DNA of 51,333 bases from an uncultured Ferrovum sp. GTDB taxonomy: Bacteria; Pseudomonadota; Gammaproteobacteria; Burkholderiales; Ferrovaceae. This document shows positions 43,160 through 51,333 of this stretch, piece after piece (positions within the stretch are counted from its first letter, which is position 1; every line of letters starts with the position of its first letter). Below the pieces are notes generated by a model. The model did no database searches. It had not been told where the DNA came from and was given only the letters and a program-made list of their open reading frames with translations. The stretch covers positions 1 through 51,333 of the forward strand of contig CAITLJ010000052.1 in assembly GCA_903893215.1 (NCBI GenBank). Direction: 5' to 3'. A program made the position numbers and the translations under genes.

Positions 43160-45498
43160 ATGCTCCGGTGACGGCGTCAGTGATCGGGGTGGCCAGCGCA
43201 CACGAGAGTGCCGAGCTCCACGTCAGTGGTCGAGCCACCTACATCGACGATCTGCCCGAACCGCACGGCACGCTGCAGGTAGCCCTGGGACTGAGCAGCA
43301 TTGCGCACGGTCATCTGCGTGTGCTCGACCTGAGCGCGGTGCGCGCGGCCCCCGGGGTGGTGGCGGTGCTCACTGGTGCCGACATTGCCCATAACCGTTC
43401 TGGCGCGATCATTGCCGACGAGCCGATTCTGGTCGACGACCTGATCCAGTTTCATGGCCAGCCGCTGTTTGCCGTGGCTGCACTTACCCGCGCCCAGGCG
43501 CGCGCGGCCGTGCGCCTGGCCCGGGTCGAAGTGGAGACCCTGCCGGCCATCCTGAGCGTGGCGGAAGCCCGTGCTGCGCAGCACTTCGTGTTGCCGCCCG
43601 TGACGCTGGCGCGCGGCGCCGCCGAGGCAGCGCTGCAATCGGCGCCCCACCGGCTGTCCGGTCAGCTGGCGCAGGGCGGGCAGGAACATTTCTATCTGGA
43701 AGGGCAGGTCTGTCTGGCGCAGCCGCGCGAGCAGGACACCCTGCACCTGTGGTGCTCCACCCAGCATCCCACCGAAATGCAGCATCTGGTCGGTCACGTG
43801 CTGGGATGGTCGGCGCACCAGGTCAGCGTGGAATGCCGGCGCATGGGCGGGGCCTTCGGTGGCAAGGAGTCGCAGTCGGCGCAGTGGGCCTGCATCGCTG
43901 CGCTGCTAGCGGTCCGCACGGGCCGGCCGGTCAAGCTGCGGCTGGATCGCGATGACGACATGCGCGCCACCGGTAAGCGCCATCCTTTCCTGAGCCAGTG
44001 GCAGGTGGGTTTTGACGATCACGGGCAGATCCTGGGCCTGCAGGTGGAACTGGCCTCCGATTGCGGGTTCAGCGCCGACCTGTCCGGTCCGGTCAACGAT
44101 CGCGCCCTCTGTCACGTCGATAATGCCTATTTTCTCGATGCAGTACAGATCCGCAGCCTGCGCTGCAAGACCCACACTGTGTCGCACACGGCCTTTCGCG
44201 GTTTTGGCGGACCGCAAGGCATGCTGGTGATCGAGACCGTGCTCGATGACATTGCCCGTCACCTGCAGCTCGACCCCTTCGATGTGCGGTGCCGCAACTT
44301 TTACGCCGAAACGGCGGGCGCCGGTCGTGACACCACGCCCTATGGCATGACGGTGGAAGACAACCTTGCGCCAGCCTTGTTTGCCCAACTGGTGCAGGAC
44401 GCCAATTACCGCGCGCGCCGCGCTGCGGTGGCGGCGTTCAATCAGGGCGGCGGTCCCCTGCGCAAAGGCATTGCGCTCACGCCGGTCAAGTTCGGTATCT
44501 CGTTCAATGCCACCCATTACAATCAGGCGGGCGCACTGGTACACGTGTATGCCGATGGCACCGTGCTGGTCTCGCACGGCGGCACCGAGATGGGGCAGGG
44601 CCTGTACACCAAGATCCGGCAAGTGGTCGCGCATGAATTTGGTCTGCCGCTGGACAAGGTGCGCCTGAGTGCCACCGACACCACGCGCGTGCCCAACACC
44701 TCGGCCACGGCCGCGTCCAGTGGCACCGACCTGAACGGCAAGGCCGCGCAGGCGGCTGCGCGCAAGATCCTGCAGCGGCTGGCGCAGGTGGCGGCAGGAC
44801 TGTGTGGTGCCGATCCTGCAGCCGTGCGTTTTGAAGGCGGACGCGTGCGGGCCCAGGGCACGCAGACGCTGGATTCAGGCTTTGCCGAGCTCACCGCGCA
44901 GGCGTATCGCGCCCGGGTGCAGTTGTGGGACAGCGGCTTTTACGCCACGCCGAAGATCCATTTTGATCCGGTCACCAAGACCGGGCGGCCGTTTTTCTAC
45001 TTTGCATACGGGGCGGCCTGCACCGAGGTGGCGATCGATACCTTGACCGGCGAGACGCGGGTGCTGCGTGTCGACATCCTGCATGACGCCGGTCGCTCGC
45101 TCAATCCGGCCATCGACATCGGCCAGATCGAGGGCGGCTTTGTGCAGGGCATGGGCTGGCTGACCAGCGAGCAGCTATGCTGGCGTGCCGACGGTGCACT
45201 CGCCACCCATGCGCCCTCCACCTACAAGATTCCCACCGCCACCGATGTGCCGCAGGCCTTCCATGTGCAGTTATATGCGCACGACAATCGCGAGGACACC
45301 ATTCACCGCTCCAAGGCCGTCGGTGAGCCGCCGTTCATGCTGGCCTTGAGCGTGTTTTCTGCCATCCGTGCTGCGGTGGCTGCGGCTGTACCGGGCTTGC
45401 AGCCGATCGCGCTGGATGCCCCTGCCACCCCCGAAGCCGTGGTGCGCGCGCTCGGTGGACTCGAGCGTACCGATCCTGATGCGGTTGGCCGCCCATGA
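43156..45498 (+). CDS. xdhB: Xanthine dehydrogenase large subunit (molybdopterin)
   Basis: The 780-residue protein is the molybdenum subunit. It has the N-terminal SGRATYIDDLPEPHGTLQVA, the MGGAFGGKESQSAQ and FRGFGGPQGM cofactor loops and the catalytic glutamate in KAVGEPPFMLALS. It hydroxylates hypoxanthine to xanthine and xanthine to urate, the substrate of PuuD 6 kb away. It overlaps xdhA and xdhC by four bases each. Confidence 0.96.
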   Translation: MNAPVTASVIGVASAHESAELHVSGRATYIDDLPEPHGTLQVALGLSSIAHGHLRVLDLSAVRAAPGVVAVLTGADIAHNRSGAIIADEPILVDDLIQFHGQPLFAVAALTRAQARAAVRLARVEVETLPAILSVAEARAAQHFVLPPVTLARGAAEAALQSAPHRLSGQLAQGGQEHFYLEGQVCLAQPREQDTLHLWCSTQHPTEMQHLVGHVLGWSAHQVSVECRRMGGAFGGKESQSAQWACIAALLAVRTGRPVKLRLDRDDDMRATGKRHPFLSQWQVGFDDHGQILGLQVELASDCGFSADLSGPVNDRALCHVDNAYFLDAVQIRSLRCKTHTVSHTAFRGFGGPQGMLVIETVLDDIARHLQLDPFDVRCRNFYAETAGAGRDTTPYGMTVEDNLAPALFAQLVQDANYRARRAAVAAFNQGGGPLRKGIALTPVKFGISFNATHYNQAGALVHVYADGTVLVSHGGTEMGQGLYTKIRQVVAHEFGLPLDKVRLSATDTTRVPNTSATAASSGTDLNGKAAQAAARKILQRLAQVAAGLCGADPAAVRFEGGRVRAQGTQTLDSGFAELTAQAYRARVQLWDSGFYATPKIHFDPVTKTGRPFFYFAYGAACTEVAIDTLTGETRVLRVDILHDAGRSLNPAIDIGQIEGGFVQGMGWLTSEQLCWRADGALATHAPSTYKIPTATDVPQAFHVQLYAHDNREDTIHRSKAVGEPPFMLALSVFSAIRAAVAAAVPGLQPIALDAPATPEAVVRALGGLERTDPDAVGRP

Positions 45499-46592
45499 TG
45501 CGCGCGTCAGTCAGCAGCCAGGCCTGGTGGCAGCGTCTGCCGGAGTGTCTGGCCGCCGGACACGACGCCGTGCTGGTAACGGTGGTGCGTTCGTCCGGCT
45601 CGGCGCCGCGCGACGCCGGTGCCACCATGCTGGTGGAGCTGGCATGCAGCACCGATACGGTGGGCGGCGGCAATCTGGAATTCGAAGCGATCCGCGCCGC
45701 GCGGGAACTGCTGCGCCAGCAGTTGGCAGATTCGACCGCAACCGCGCAGGCCAGTGCACCGGATGCCCTGCTGTCGTACACCCTCGGTCCCGGGCTGCGC
45801 CAGTGTTGTGGCGGCGCGGTCTGGTTGCTCTATGAAGTGGTGAAGGCCAGCACTGAAGCCGTTGCCAACTGGCAGCACTGGTCGCAGGCACTGCTGCGCG
45901 GCGAGCGGCTGCTGCGCAACTGGACGCCACGCGCCAGCGCCAGCTGCTGGCGTGCGCTGGCGGCCGGCGAGCGCCAGCAGAGCCAGCTCGTGCAGGGTAC
46001 CGCCCGCCTGGGCACGCCGGGGAATGGGCAATCCGCGGCCTCGGCGGGTACGGCCTGGCAGCAGGTGATCGGCGCGGATGCGTTTTCCCTGCGCCTGTTC
46101 GGCGCCGGCCATGTCGGGCGCGCCCTGGTACAGGTGCTGGCGCAGACCGAAGCGCGTCTGCAATGGATCGATCCGCGTCCGGAGATGGCCTTGCCAGGCC
46201 ACCCCTTCGGCCCCGTGTTGCGCACCTGCGCCGAGCCGCTGGATGCCGTACAAGACGCACCGGCCGGCACCTGGTTTGTGGTGATGACGCACAGCCACAC
46301 CCTCGACTTTGAGCTGGTCGAGGCCATCCTGCGCCGCCGCGATGCCGCGTTCTGTGGTCTGATCGGTTCGGCCACCAAGGCGGCGCGCTTTCGCCACAAC
46401 CTGCAAAAGCAGGGGCTGGATGCCTCGCAACTGGCCGGCCTGACCTGCCCGATCGGTATTGCCGGCCTGCACGGCAAGGCGCCCGCCACCGTGGCCATCG
46501 CAGTGGCGGCCCAGGTGCTGCAGCTGCGCGAAGCGGCGCTGGCGGGGCAATGGCCCTTGCAGGACTCTCCCTTGATAGCGAGACAACGTTGA
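45495..46592 (+). CDS. xdhC: Molybdenum cofactor insertion chaperone XdhC
   Basis: The 365-residue protein has the XdhC/CoxI pattern: VTVVRSSGSAPRDAGATMLV, GGGNLEFEAI, a Rossmann-like FSLRLFGAGHVGRALVQVLA, and VMTHSHTLDFELVEAILRRR with CGLIGSATKAARFRH. It binds the molybdenum cofactor, has it sulfurated and loads it into XdhB. It is translationally coupled to both neighbours; its stop shares a base with the start of the next gene. Confidence 0.95.
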   Translation: MMRASVSSQAWWQRLPECLAAGHDAVLVTVVRSSGSAPRDAGATMLVELACSTDTVGGGNLEFEAIRAARELLRQQLADSTATAQASAPDALLSYTLGPGLRQCCGGAVWLLYEVVKASTEAVANWQHWSQALLRGERLLRNWTPRASASCWRALAAGERQQSQLVQGTARLGTPGNGQSAASAGTAWQQVIGADAFSLRLFGAGHVGRALVQVLAQTEARLQWIDPRPEMALPGHPFGPVLRTCAEPLDAVQDAPAGTWFVVMTHSHTLDFELVEAILRRRDAAFCGLIGSATKAARFRHNLQKQGLDASQLAGLTCPIGIAGLHGKAPATVAIAVAAQVLQLREAALAGQWPLQDSPLIARQR

Positions 46593-48109
46593 TGACCCTT
46601 GCCAGCACGCCAGACGCCCGTCTTCAGTTGATCGGCATTACCAAGCGCTATCACGCGCTGGTCGCCAATGACCAGATTTCCCTTACCGTGGCCCCCGGCG
46701 AGATTCACGCCGTGCTGGGTGAAAACGGGGCGGGCAAAAGCACCTTGATGAAGATCATCTACGGTGCCGTGCGTGCCGATGCCGGTCAGATGTTGTGGAA
46801 TGGCCGCCAGGTGGAGGTGGCCAGTCCCGAGGCCGCGCGCCGGCTGGGTATCGGCATGGTGTTCCAGCACTTCTCGCTGTTCGAGACGCTGAGCGTGGTC
46901 GAGAACATTGCGCTGGCGCTGGAGGGGCCATTCAACCTGGCCGCCCTGGCCGAGCGCGTGCGATCGGTATCGACCCAATACGGTTTGCCGCTCGATCCCG
47001 GTCGGCTGGTGCACAGCCTTTCGGTGGGGGAACGCCAGCGGGTGGAGATCGTGCGCTGCCTGCTGCAAAACCCGCAGCTGCTGATCCTGGATGAGCCCAC
47101 CTCGGTGCTCACCCCGCAGGCGGTGCAAAAGCTGTTCGAAACCCTGCGGCAGCTGGCGCGTGAGGGCGTGTCGATCCTGTATATCAGCCACAAGCTGCAC
47201 GAAATCCAGAGCCTGTGCGACCGTGCCACGGTGATCCGCTCGGGCCGGGTCACCGGCCATGCCATTCCGTCGCAGGAAACGCCGGCCTCGCTCGCCCGCA
47301 TGATGATCGGCCGTGAACTGCCGCACACCGAAATGGCCCCTTTCACCGGAACACCGCATACCGTGCTGCAGGTGGACGCGCTGTCGGCGGCGTCGCCCGA
47401 TCCGTTTGGCACCGCGCTCGATGCCGTGTCCCTGCAGGTGCAGTCCGGTGAGATCCTGGGCATTGCCGGTATTTCCGGCAACGGCCAGAACGAACTGATG
47501 GCGGCCCTGTCCGGCGAGGCCCCGGTGGCGTCGGCCGCCGTAAAGCTGGAAGGGCGTGCGATCGGCCATCTGGATGCCGGGGCACGGCGCGACCTCGGGC
47601 TCGGTTTTGTGCCGGAGGAGCGGCTGGGGCGCGGTGCCGTGCCCGCCATGTCGCTGTCGCGTAACGCCCTGCTGACCGCGCACCGGCAGGGCATGGTCAA
47701 TTACGGCCTGGTGTCCTACACCCGTGCGGCCGAATTTGCGCGGCAGGTGATCGCCCGCTTTGGCGTCAAATGCGGTGGCGAGCAGGCCCTGGCGCGGTCG
47801 CTGTCGGGGGGCAACCTGCAGAAATTCATCGTTGGCCGCGAGATTGCACAGAACCCCAGGCTGCTGCTGGTCTCGCAGCCTACCTGGGGGGTGGATGTGG
47901 GGGCGGCTGCGCAACTGCGCCAGACCTTGGTCGACCTGTCGCGCCAGGGCGTGGCCATCCTGGTGGTATCCGAAGAACTGGAAGAACTGTTCGAGATCTG
48001 CGACCGCATTGCGGTGCTGGCAGGTGGTCGCCTGTCGCCGCCGCAGCCACGCGCCGCCTGCAATGCAGAAGCAATCGGCCTGCTGATGGCCGGCCCGCAG
48101 GCGGCATGA
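46592..48109 (+). CDS. Purine/nucleoside ABC transporter, double ATPase
   Basis: The 505-residue protein holds two ABC domains. The first has Walker A GENGAGKST, signature LSVGERQRVEI and Walker B LLILDEPTSVL. The second has the degenerate GISGNGQNE loop, LSGGNLQKFIVGREI and LLLVSQPTWGVDVG, which is normal for this sugar/BMP group. It powers the importer formed with the next two permeases and the divergent BMP protein. A short 108-base gap follows before the first permease, with no separate promoter evident. Confidence 0.93.
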   Translation: MTLASTPDARLQLIGITKRYHALVANDQISLTVAPGEIHAVLGENGAGKSTLMKIIYGAVRADAGQMLWNGRQVEVASPEAARRLGIGMVFQHFSLFETLSVVENIALALEGPFNLAALAERVRSVSTQYGLPLDPGRLVHSLSVGERQRVEIVRCLLQNPQLLILDEPTSVLTPQAVQKLFETLRQLAREGVSILYISHKLHEIQSLCDRATVIRSGRVTGHAIPSQETPASLARMMIGRELPHTEMAPFTGTPHTVLQVDALSAASPDPFGTALDAVSLQVQSGEILGIAGISGNGQNELMAALSGEAPVASAAVKLEGRAIGHLDAGARRDLGLGFVPEERLGRGAVPAMSLSRNALLTAHRQGMVNYGLVSYTRAAEFARQVIARFGVKCGGEQALARSLSGGNLQKFIVGREIAQNPRLLLVSQPTWGVDVGAAAQLRQTLVDLSRQGVAILVVSEELEELFEICDRIAVLAGGRLSPPQPRAACNAEAIGLLMAGPQAA

Positions 48110-48217
48110 TGCGCATGGCCGCAGCCACTGCCGCCGTGCGGCCAAACCCCGCCGGGCGCGTGCCCCTGTCCCCGATCGCCATGATCCCCCTTGTGCTGCA
48201 CGCCTCAGGAATCCGCC

Positions 48218-49282
48218 ATGCATTTGCTTGAACCTCGCGCCGAACCGTCCCGCACCCTGCAGTGGGCTGCACCGCCGCTGGCCATCCTGCTGATGCTGCT
48301 GGCAGGCTCGGTGCTGTTCCTGCTGCTGGGGCGCGACCCGCTCGAAGCCTTTCGGGTGTTTTTCATCCAGCCGCTCGAAAGCGGTTACGGCTGGAGCGAG
48401 TTGCTGCTCAAGGCTGGCCCGCTGATCCTGATCGCCGAAGGGCTGGCGATTGGCTTTCGCGCGCGCATCTACAACATCGGGGCGGAAGGGCAGCTGATTT
48501 TTGGCGCGGTCTGCGCCGGCGGTGTGGCAATTTATGCGCAGGGTCATGAAGGCAGCTGGACCCTGCCGCTGATGGTGCTGGCGGGGGGGCTTGGGGGCAT
48601 GTTCTGGGGGGCCATTCCAGCCTTGCTGAAAACCCGTTTCAACGCCGAGGAAACCCTTACCACGCTGATGCTGACGTATGTGGCCAACTTCCTGCTGTCG
48701 TGGCTGGTGCACATCCCCTGGCGCGATCCGCAGGGCATGAACTTTCCGCAGAGCGTGATGTTTTCTGATGCGGAACTGTTTACCCCGCTGTTCGAAGGCA
48801 GTCGCGTCAACACTTCGATCTTCATGGCCGTGGTGGCCGTGCTGGTGTTCTGGTTGCTGGTCAAGCGCAGCTTCCTGGCTTTCAGGCTGGAGGTGGGCGG
48901 ACAGGCCCCCACCGCGGCACGCTACGCCGGGTTTTCGGCGCAAGCCACGGTCTGGGTCAGCCTGTGCGTGTCCGGCCTGACGGCGGGCCTGGCCGGAGTG
49001 GGCGAGGTGGCCGGGCCGATCGGCCAGCTCAACCTCAACCTGTCGCCCGGTTATGGGTATGCCGCCATCATCGTGGCCTATCTGGGGCGGCTGCACCCGC
49101 TGGGTATCGTGTTGTCGGGCCTGCTGATGGCGCTGCTTTACCTGGGTGGCGAAGCGGCGCAGATGAGCCTGCAGTTGCCGGCTGCCATCACCGGTCTGTT
49201 CCAGGGCATGTTGCTGTTCTTCCTGCTCGGCGCTGACGCCTTCATTGAAAACCGGTTTCGCTTCCTGCGGAGAGCTGCATGA
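48218..49282 (+). CDS. Purine/nucleoside ABC transporter permease 1
   Basis: The 354-residue inner-membrane protein has about ten helices and the BMP-permease marks IGFRARIYNIGAEGQLIFGA and LSPGYGYAAIIVAYLGRLHP. AGGA lies before the ATG at 48218. Its stop overlaps the start of the second permease (ATGA). It forms half of the channel for purine compounds bound by the BMP protein. Confidence 0.93.
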   Translation: MHLLEPRAEPSRTLQWAAPPLAILLMLLAGSVLFLLLGRDPLEAFRVFFIQPLESGYGWSELLLKAGPLILIAEGLAIGFRARIYNIGAEGQLIFGAVCAGGVAIYAQGHEGSWTLPLMVLAGGLGGMFWGAIPALLKTRFNAEETLTTLMLTYVANFLLSWLVHIPWRDPQGMNFPQSVMFSDAELFTPLFEGSRVNTSIFMAVVAVLVFWLLVKRSFLAFRLEVGGQAPTAARYAGFSAQATVWVSLCVSGLTAGLAGVGEVAGPIGQLNLNLSPGYGYAAIIVAYLGRLHPLGIVLSGLLMALLYLGGEAAQMSLQLPAAITGLFQGMLLFFLLGADAFIENRFRFLRRAA

Positions 49283-50205
49283 TGGATCATCTGACCCCCA
49301 TTCTGGTCGGCACGCTGGGCGCCGCCACACCGCTGGTGCTCGCCGGCCTTGGCGAACTGATCACCGAGCGTTCCGGGGTAATGAACCTGGGCGTGGAGGG
49401 CATGATGCTGATCGGTGCGATTGCCGGCTTTGCCACCGCGGTCGGTACCGACGGCAGCGTCATCCTCGGCTTGCTCGGCGGCGTGGCGGCCGGTGTGCTG
49501 GCCGCCAGTGCCTTCGCCGTGCTGGCCCTTTCGCTGGCTGCCAACCAGGCTGCCTGCGGACTGGCGCTGACCATTTTTGGGGTGGGATTGTCAGCCTTCA
49601 TTGGCCAGTCGTACGTCAGTCACAGCCTGGCCGGACTGCAGCCATGGGCCATTCCCGTGCTCTCCGATGTGCCGTTTGTCGGACCGATCCTGTTTCGTCA
49701 GGACCCGGTGGTGTATCTGGCCTTTCTGCTCTATGTGCTGGTGGCGTGGACACTGGCGCACACCAAGGTCGGGCTGCTGCTGCGCGCCGTGGGTGAGTCG
49801 CCGGAGGCGGCGCACGCCATCGGCTATCCGGTGCTGGGCATCCGCTGGCTGGCCACCCTGACGGGTGGCGGTTTTGCTGGTCTGGCCGGGGCGTATCTGT
49901 CGATCGTCTACACGCCGCTGTGGGTGCAGAACATGACCGCCGGCCGGGGATGGATTTCGGTTGCGCTGGTGGTGTTTGCGGCGTGGAAACCCACCCGCCT
50001 GCTGCTCGGGGCCTGCCTGTTTGGCGGAGTCACCATCCTGCAGTTCCATGCCCAGGGACTGGGGCTGGATGTGCCGGTCGAATTGCTGGCCGCCTTGCCG
50101 TATCTGGCCACCATCCTGGTGCTGGTGCTGATCTCGCGTGACCGCAACCTGCTGTTGCTCAACCTGCCAGCATCGCTCAGCCGGCCCTTCCTGCCGGGGC
50201 GCTAA
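49279..50205 (+). CDS. Purine/nucleoside ABC transporter permease 2
   Basis: The 308-residue protein is the companion permease, with GELITERSGVMNLGVEGMML near the N-terminus and GAYLSIVYTPLWVQNMTAGR followed by GWISVALVVFAAWKPTR. These are strongly conserved in the YufQ/NupQ-like group. It starts four bases before the end of permease 1, and the next gene begins two bases after its stop. Confidence 0.93.
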   Translation: MMDHLTPILVGTLGAATPLVLAGLGELITERSGVMNLGVEGMMLIGAIAGFATAVGTDGSVILGLLGGVAAGVLAASAFAVLALSLAANQAACGLALTIFGVGLSAFIGQSYVSHSLAGLQPWAIPVLSDVPFVGPILFRQDPVVYLAFLLYVLVAWTLAHTKVGLLLRAVGESPEAAHAIGYPVLGIRWLATLTGGGFAGLAGAYLSIVYTPLWVQNMTAGRGWISVALVVFAAWKPTRLLLGACLFGGVTILQFHAQGLGLDVPVELLAALPYLATILVLVLISRDRNLLLLNLPASLSRPFLPGR

Positions 50206-50207
50206 GC

Positions 50208-51071
50208 ATGGGTAGTTGCCTGTTGTTGCATGCGGATGTGCTGGTCACCATGGATCCTGCCACGGGCGAGATCCCCGACGGCGCCGTGCTGGTGCGCGAT
50301 GGCTTCGTGGTCCAGGTGGGCACCAGTGCCGATCTGGCGCCGCTGGCCGACCGCGTCGACGACGTGGTCGATCTGCAGGGCTGTGTGGCCATGCCCGGAC
50401 TGATCAACACGCACCACCACATGTACCAGACGCTGACGCGCGCCCTCCCGGCCGCGCAGGACGCTGAGCTGTTCGGCTGGCTGCAGGCGCTCTACCCGGT
50501 GTGGGGGCGCATGACGCCCGACATGCTGCGTACCGCCACCCAGGTGGCGATGGCCGAACTGATGCTGTCGGGCTGCACCACCAGCTCGGATCACCTGTAT
50601 CTGTTTCCCAATGGCTGCCGGCTGGAGGACACCATCCAGGCGGCCGCCCTGCTGGGTATGCGCTTTACTGCCACGCGCGGTGCAATGAGCGTCGGGCGCA
50701 GCCAGGGTGGGCTGCCGCCCGATGATCTGGTGGAAGACGAAGCAGCGATCCTGCGTGACATGCAGCGGCTGGTCGAAGATTTTCATGATCCGCGCCCCGG
50801 CAGCATGGTGCAGGTCGCGCTGGCGCCCTGCTCGCCGTTCTCGGTCAGTCAGGACCTGATGCGTGAATCGGCGCGACTGGCGCGCAGCCTTGGGGTGCGG
50901 CTGCATACCCATCTGGCCGAAAATGGCAATGATGTGGCCTACAGCCGCGAGCGCTTTGGCTGCACGCCCGCCGAGTATGCCGAGTCGCTGGGTCAAGTGG
51001 GTCGGCAGGAAACGTCGGCCAGCGGCCGCGCTTGCCGGGGCTGGCAGGGAAGCGGCGCTTTTCGGGCGTGA
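50208..51071 (+). pseudogene. Truncated 8-oxoguanine deaminase
   Basis: The first ~267 residues match 8-oxoguanine deaminases and related amidohydrolases: a beta-sandwich start, MPGLINTHHHMYQTLTRALP with the first metal histidines, GCTTSSDHLYLFPNG, and GVRLHTHLAENGNDVAYSRE. Full proteins are about 450 residues. Here the match stops near SLGQVGR (about 51009), and a short unrelated tail ends at 51071. The missing part should hold a further metal histidine and the catalytic aspartate, so the product is unlikely to be active. The sequence beyond the break has no homologous continuation in any frame. It is the last gene of the xdh operon, two bases after permease 2. Confidence 0.8.
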
Positions 51072-51136
51072 TTCATTGTCTCGATTTCGGTGACCGACGG
51101 GCTTAATCGTCCTTAAATCGCGGCACCGCGCCAGCG

Positions 51137-51333
51137 CTACGGCGCTAGCACGCGCAGTTGGAACCAGCGCGTCGCGCCGCTCGAGGAGGAGCGGGTCGAC
51201 CAGACCTGTCCCGTCCCGGTGCCGGTCTCGACGCCGGTGCTCTCGCCGCCCGTGCTGATGCCACCCGCGCTCACGCCGCCTGCGTTCATGCCGCCTGCGT
51301 TCATGCCGATGCGCGCGAAGGTGATCCATTGCC
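51137..51333 (-). CDS. 3' end of an unrecognised gene with Gly-rich repeats
   Basis: The 65 visible codons read QWITFARIGMNAGGMNAGG, then further Gly-Gly repeats of about 15 bp, and end WFQLRVLAP before a TAG at 51137-51139. The open frame runs off the right edge. Repeated five-residue units (MNAGG, VSAGG, ISTGG) and the Trp/Phe-rich end look like real coding sequence of a surface or envelope protein, but I do not recognise a family. Confidence 0.45.
   Translation of the reverse strand, partial: QWITFARIGMNAGGMNAGGVSAGGISTGGESTGVETGTGTGQVWSTRSSSSGATRWFQLRVLAP

Noticed and set aside
48110-48231. Short leader-like frame between the ATPase and first permease
   Set aside because: It starts at the ATPase stop and overlaps the permease start, but has no motif or separate ribosome site; it is probably just spacer.
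45830-49330. Very long minus-strand open frame (1166 codons) opposite xdhC and the transporter genes
   Set aside because: It is the antisense shadow of well-supported xdhC, ATPase and permease genes; its sequence is His/Gln/Arg-rich with no domain.

Overview
This is a 51.3 kb stretch of GC-rich, densely packed bacterial DNA. The set of families suggests a free-living, aerobic betaproteobacterium. The pointers are two TonB-dependent receptors, a Tat-exported molybdenum hydroxylase, a membrane urate oxidase with a cytochrome c domain, a xdhABC plus BMP-type transporter block, and an mtnB-mtnD-mtnC methionine-salvage cluster. The genus cannot be told from the sequence. There are no tRNA or rRNA genes, no CRISPR array, and no intact insertion sequence or prophage.

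Layout. (1) 1-227: the start of a VapB-type antitoxin that runs off the left edge, with a repeat-type operator upstream, followed by a gene-poor 0.9 kb stretch that holds one copy of a ~200 bp dispersed repeat. (2) 1158-9010: a likely phosphate-scavenging unit made of a TonB receptor, a secreted 5'-nucleotidase, a small secreted protein of unknown role and a YncE-propeller/phosphoesterase fusion. It has a good Pho-box candidate in front and a strong terminator behind. (3) 9290-12179: a two-subunit isoquinoline 1-oxidoreductase-like enzyme. (4) 12271-17081: asparagine permease plus aminotransferase, divergent from methionine-salvage genes mtnB, mtnD and mtnC. (5) 17162-23623: nitroreductase, GH31 glycosidase, a 44-residue basic protein, a tandem pair of CBS proteins, a cysteine-cluster protein and a class II glutamine amidotransferase. 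(6) 23670-29905: a cobalamin riboswitch followed by btuB, a dedicated tonB, btuC, btuD and btuF, the last four joined by stop/start overlaps. (7) 29978-34296: sbcD and sbcC. (8) 34674-51071: a purine-catabolism region. It holds a LysR regulator, uraD divergent from uraH-puuD, adenine deaminase, a BMP-type binding protein, and a divergent operon of a guanine-deaminase-like enzyme, xdhA, xdhB, xdhC, an ABC ATPase, two permeases and a truncated 8-oxoguanine deaminase. (9) 51137-51333: the 3' end of an unrelated minus-strand gene.

Together the purine genes describe import of nucleobases or nucleosides, deamination of adenine and guanine, oxidation of hypoxanthine and xanthine to urate, and conversion of urate through 5-hydroxyisourate and OHCU to allantoin. 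A 12-bp motif is shared, in inverted orientation, by the lysR promoter and the divergent BMP/deaminase promoter, and may be the regulator's site.

The most unusual structural signal is the number of short tandem repeats. Several arrays start within a stop codon (after sbcC, between mtnC and the nitroreductase, after adenine deaminase, after lysR). Others lie in frame inside proteins (TonB linker, BtuF signal region, SbcC coiled coil). I found no convincing wholly new multi-gene system. The best leads are the stop-anchored arrays, the dispersed repeat, the shared purine motif, the phosphate-scavenging unit and the broken 8-oxoguanine deaminase.
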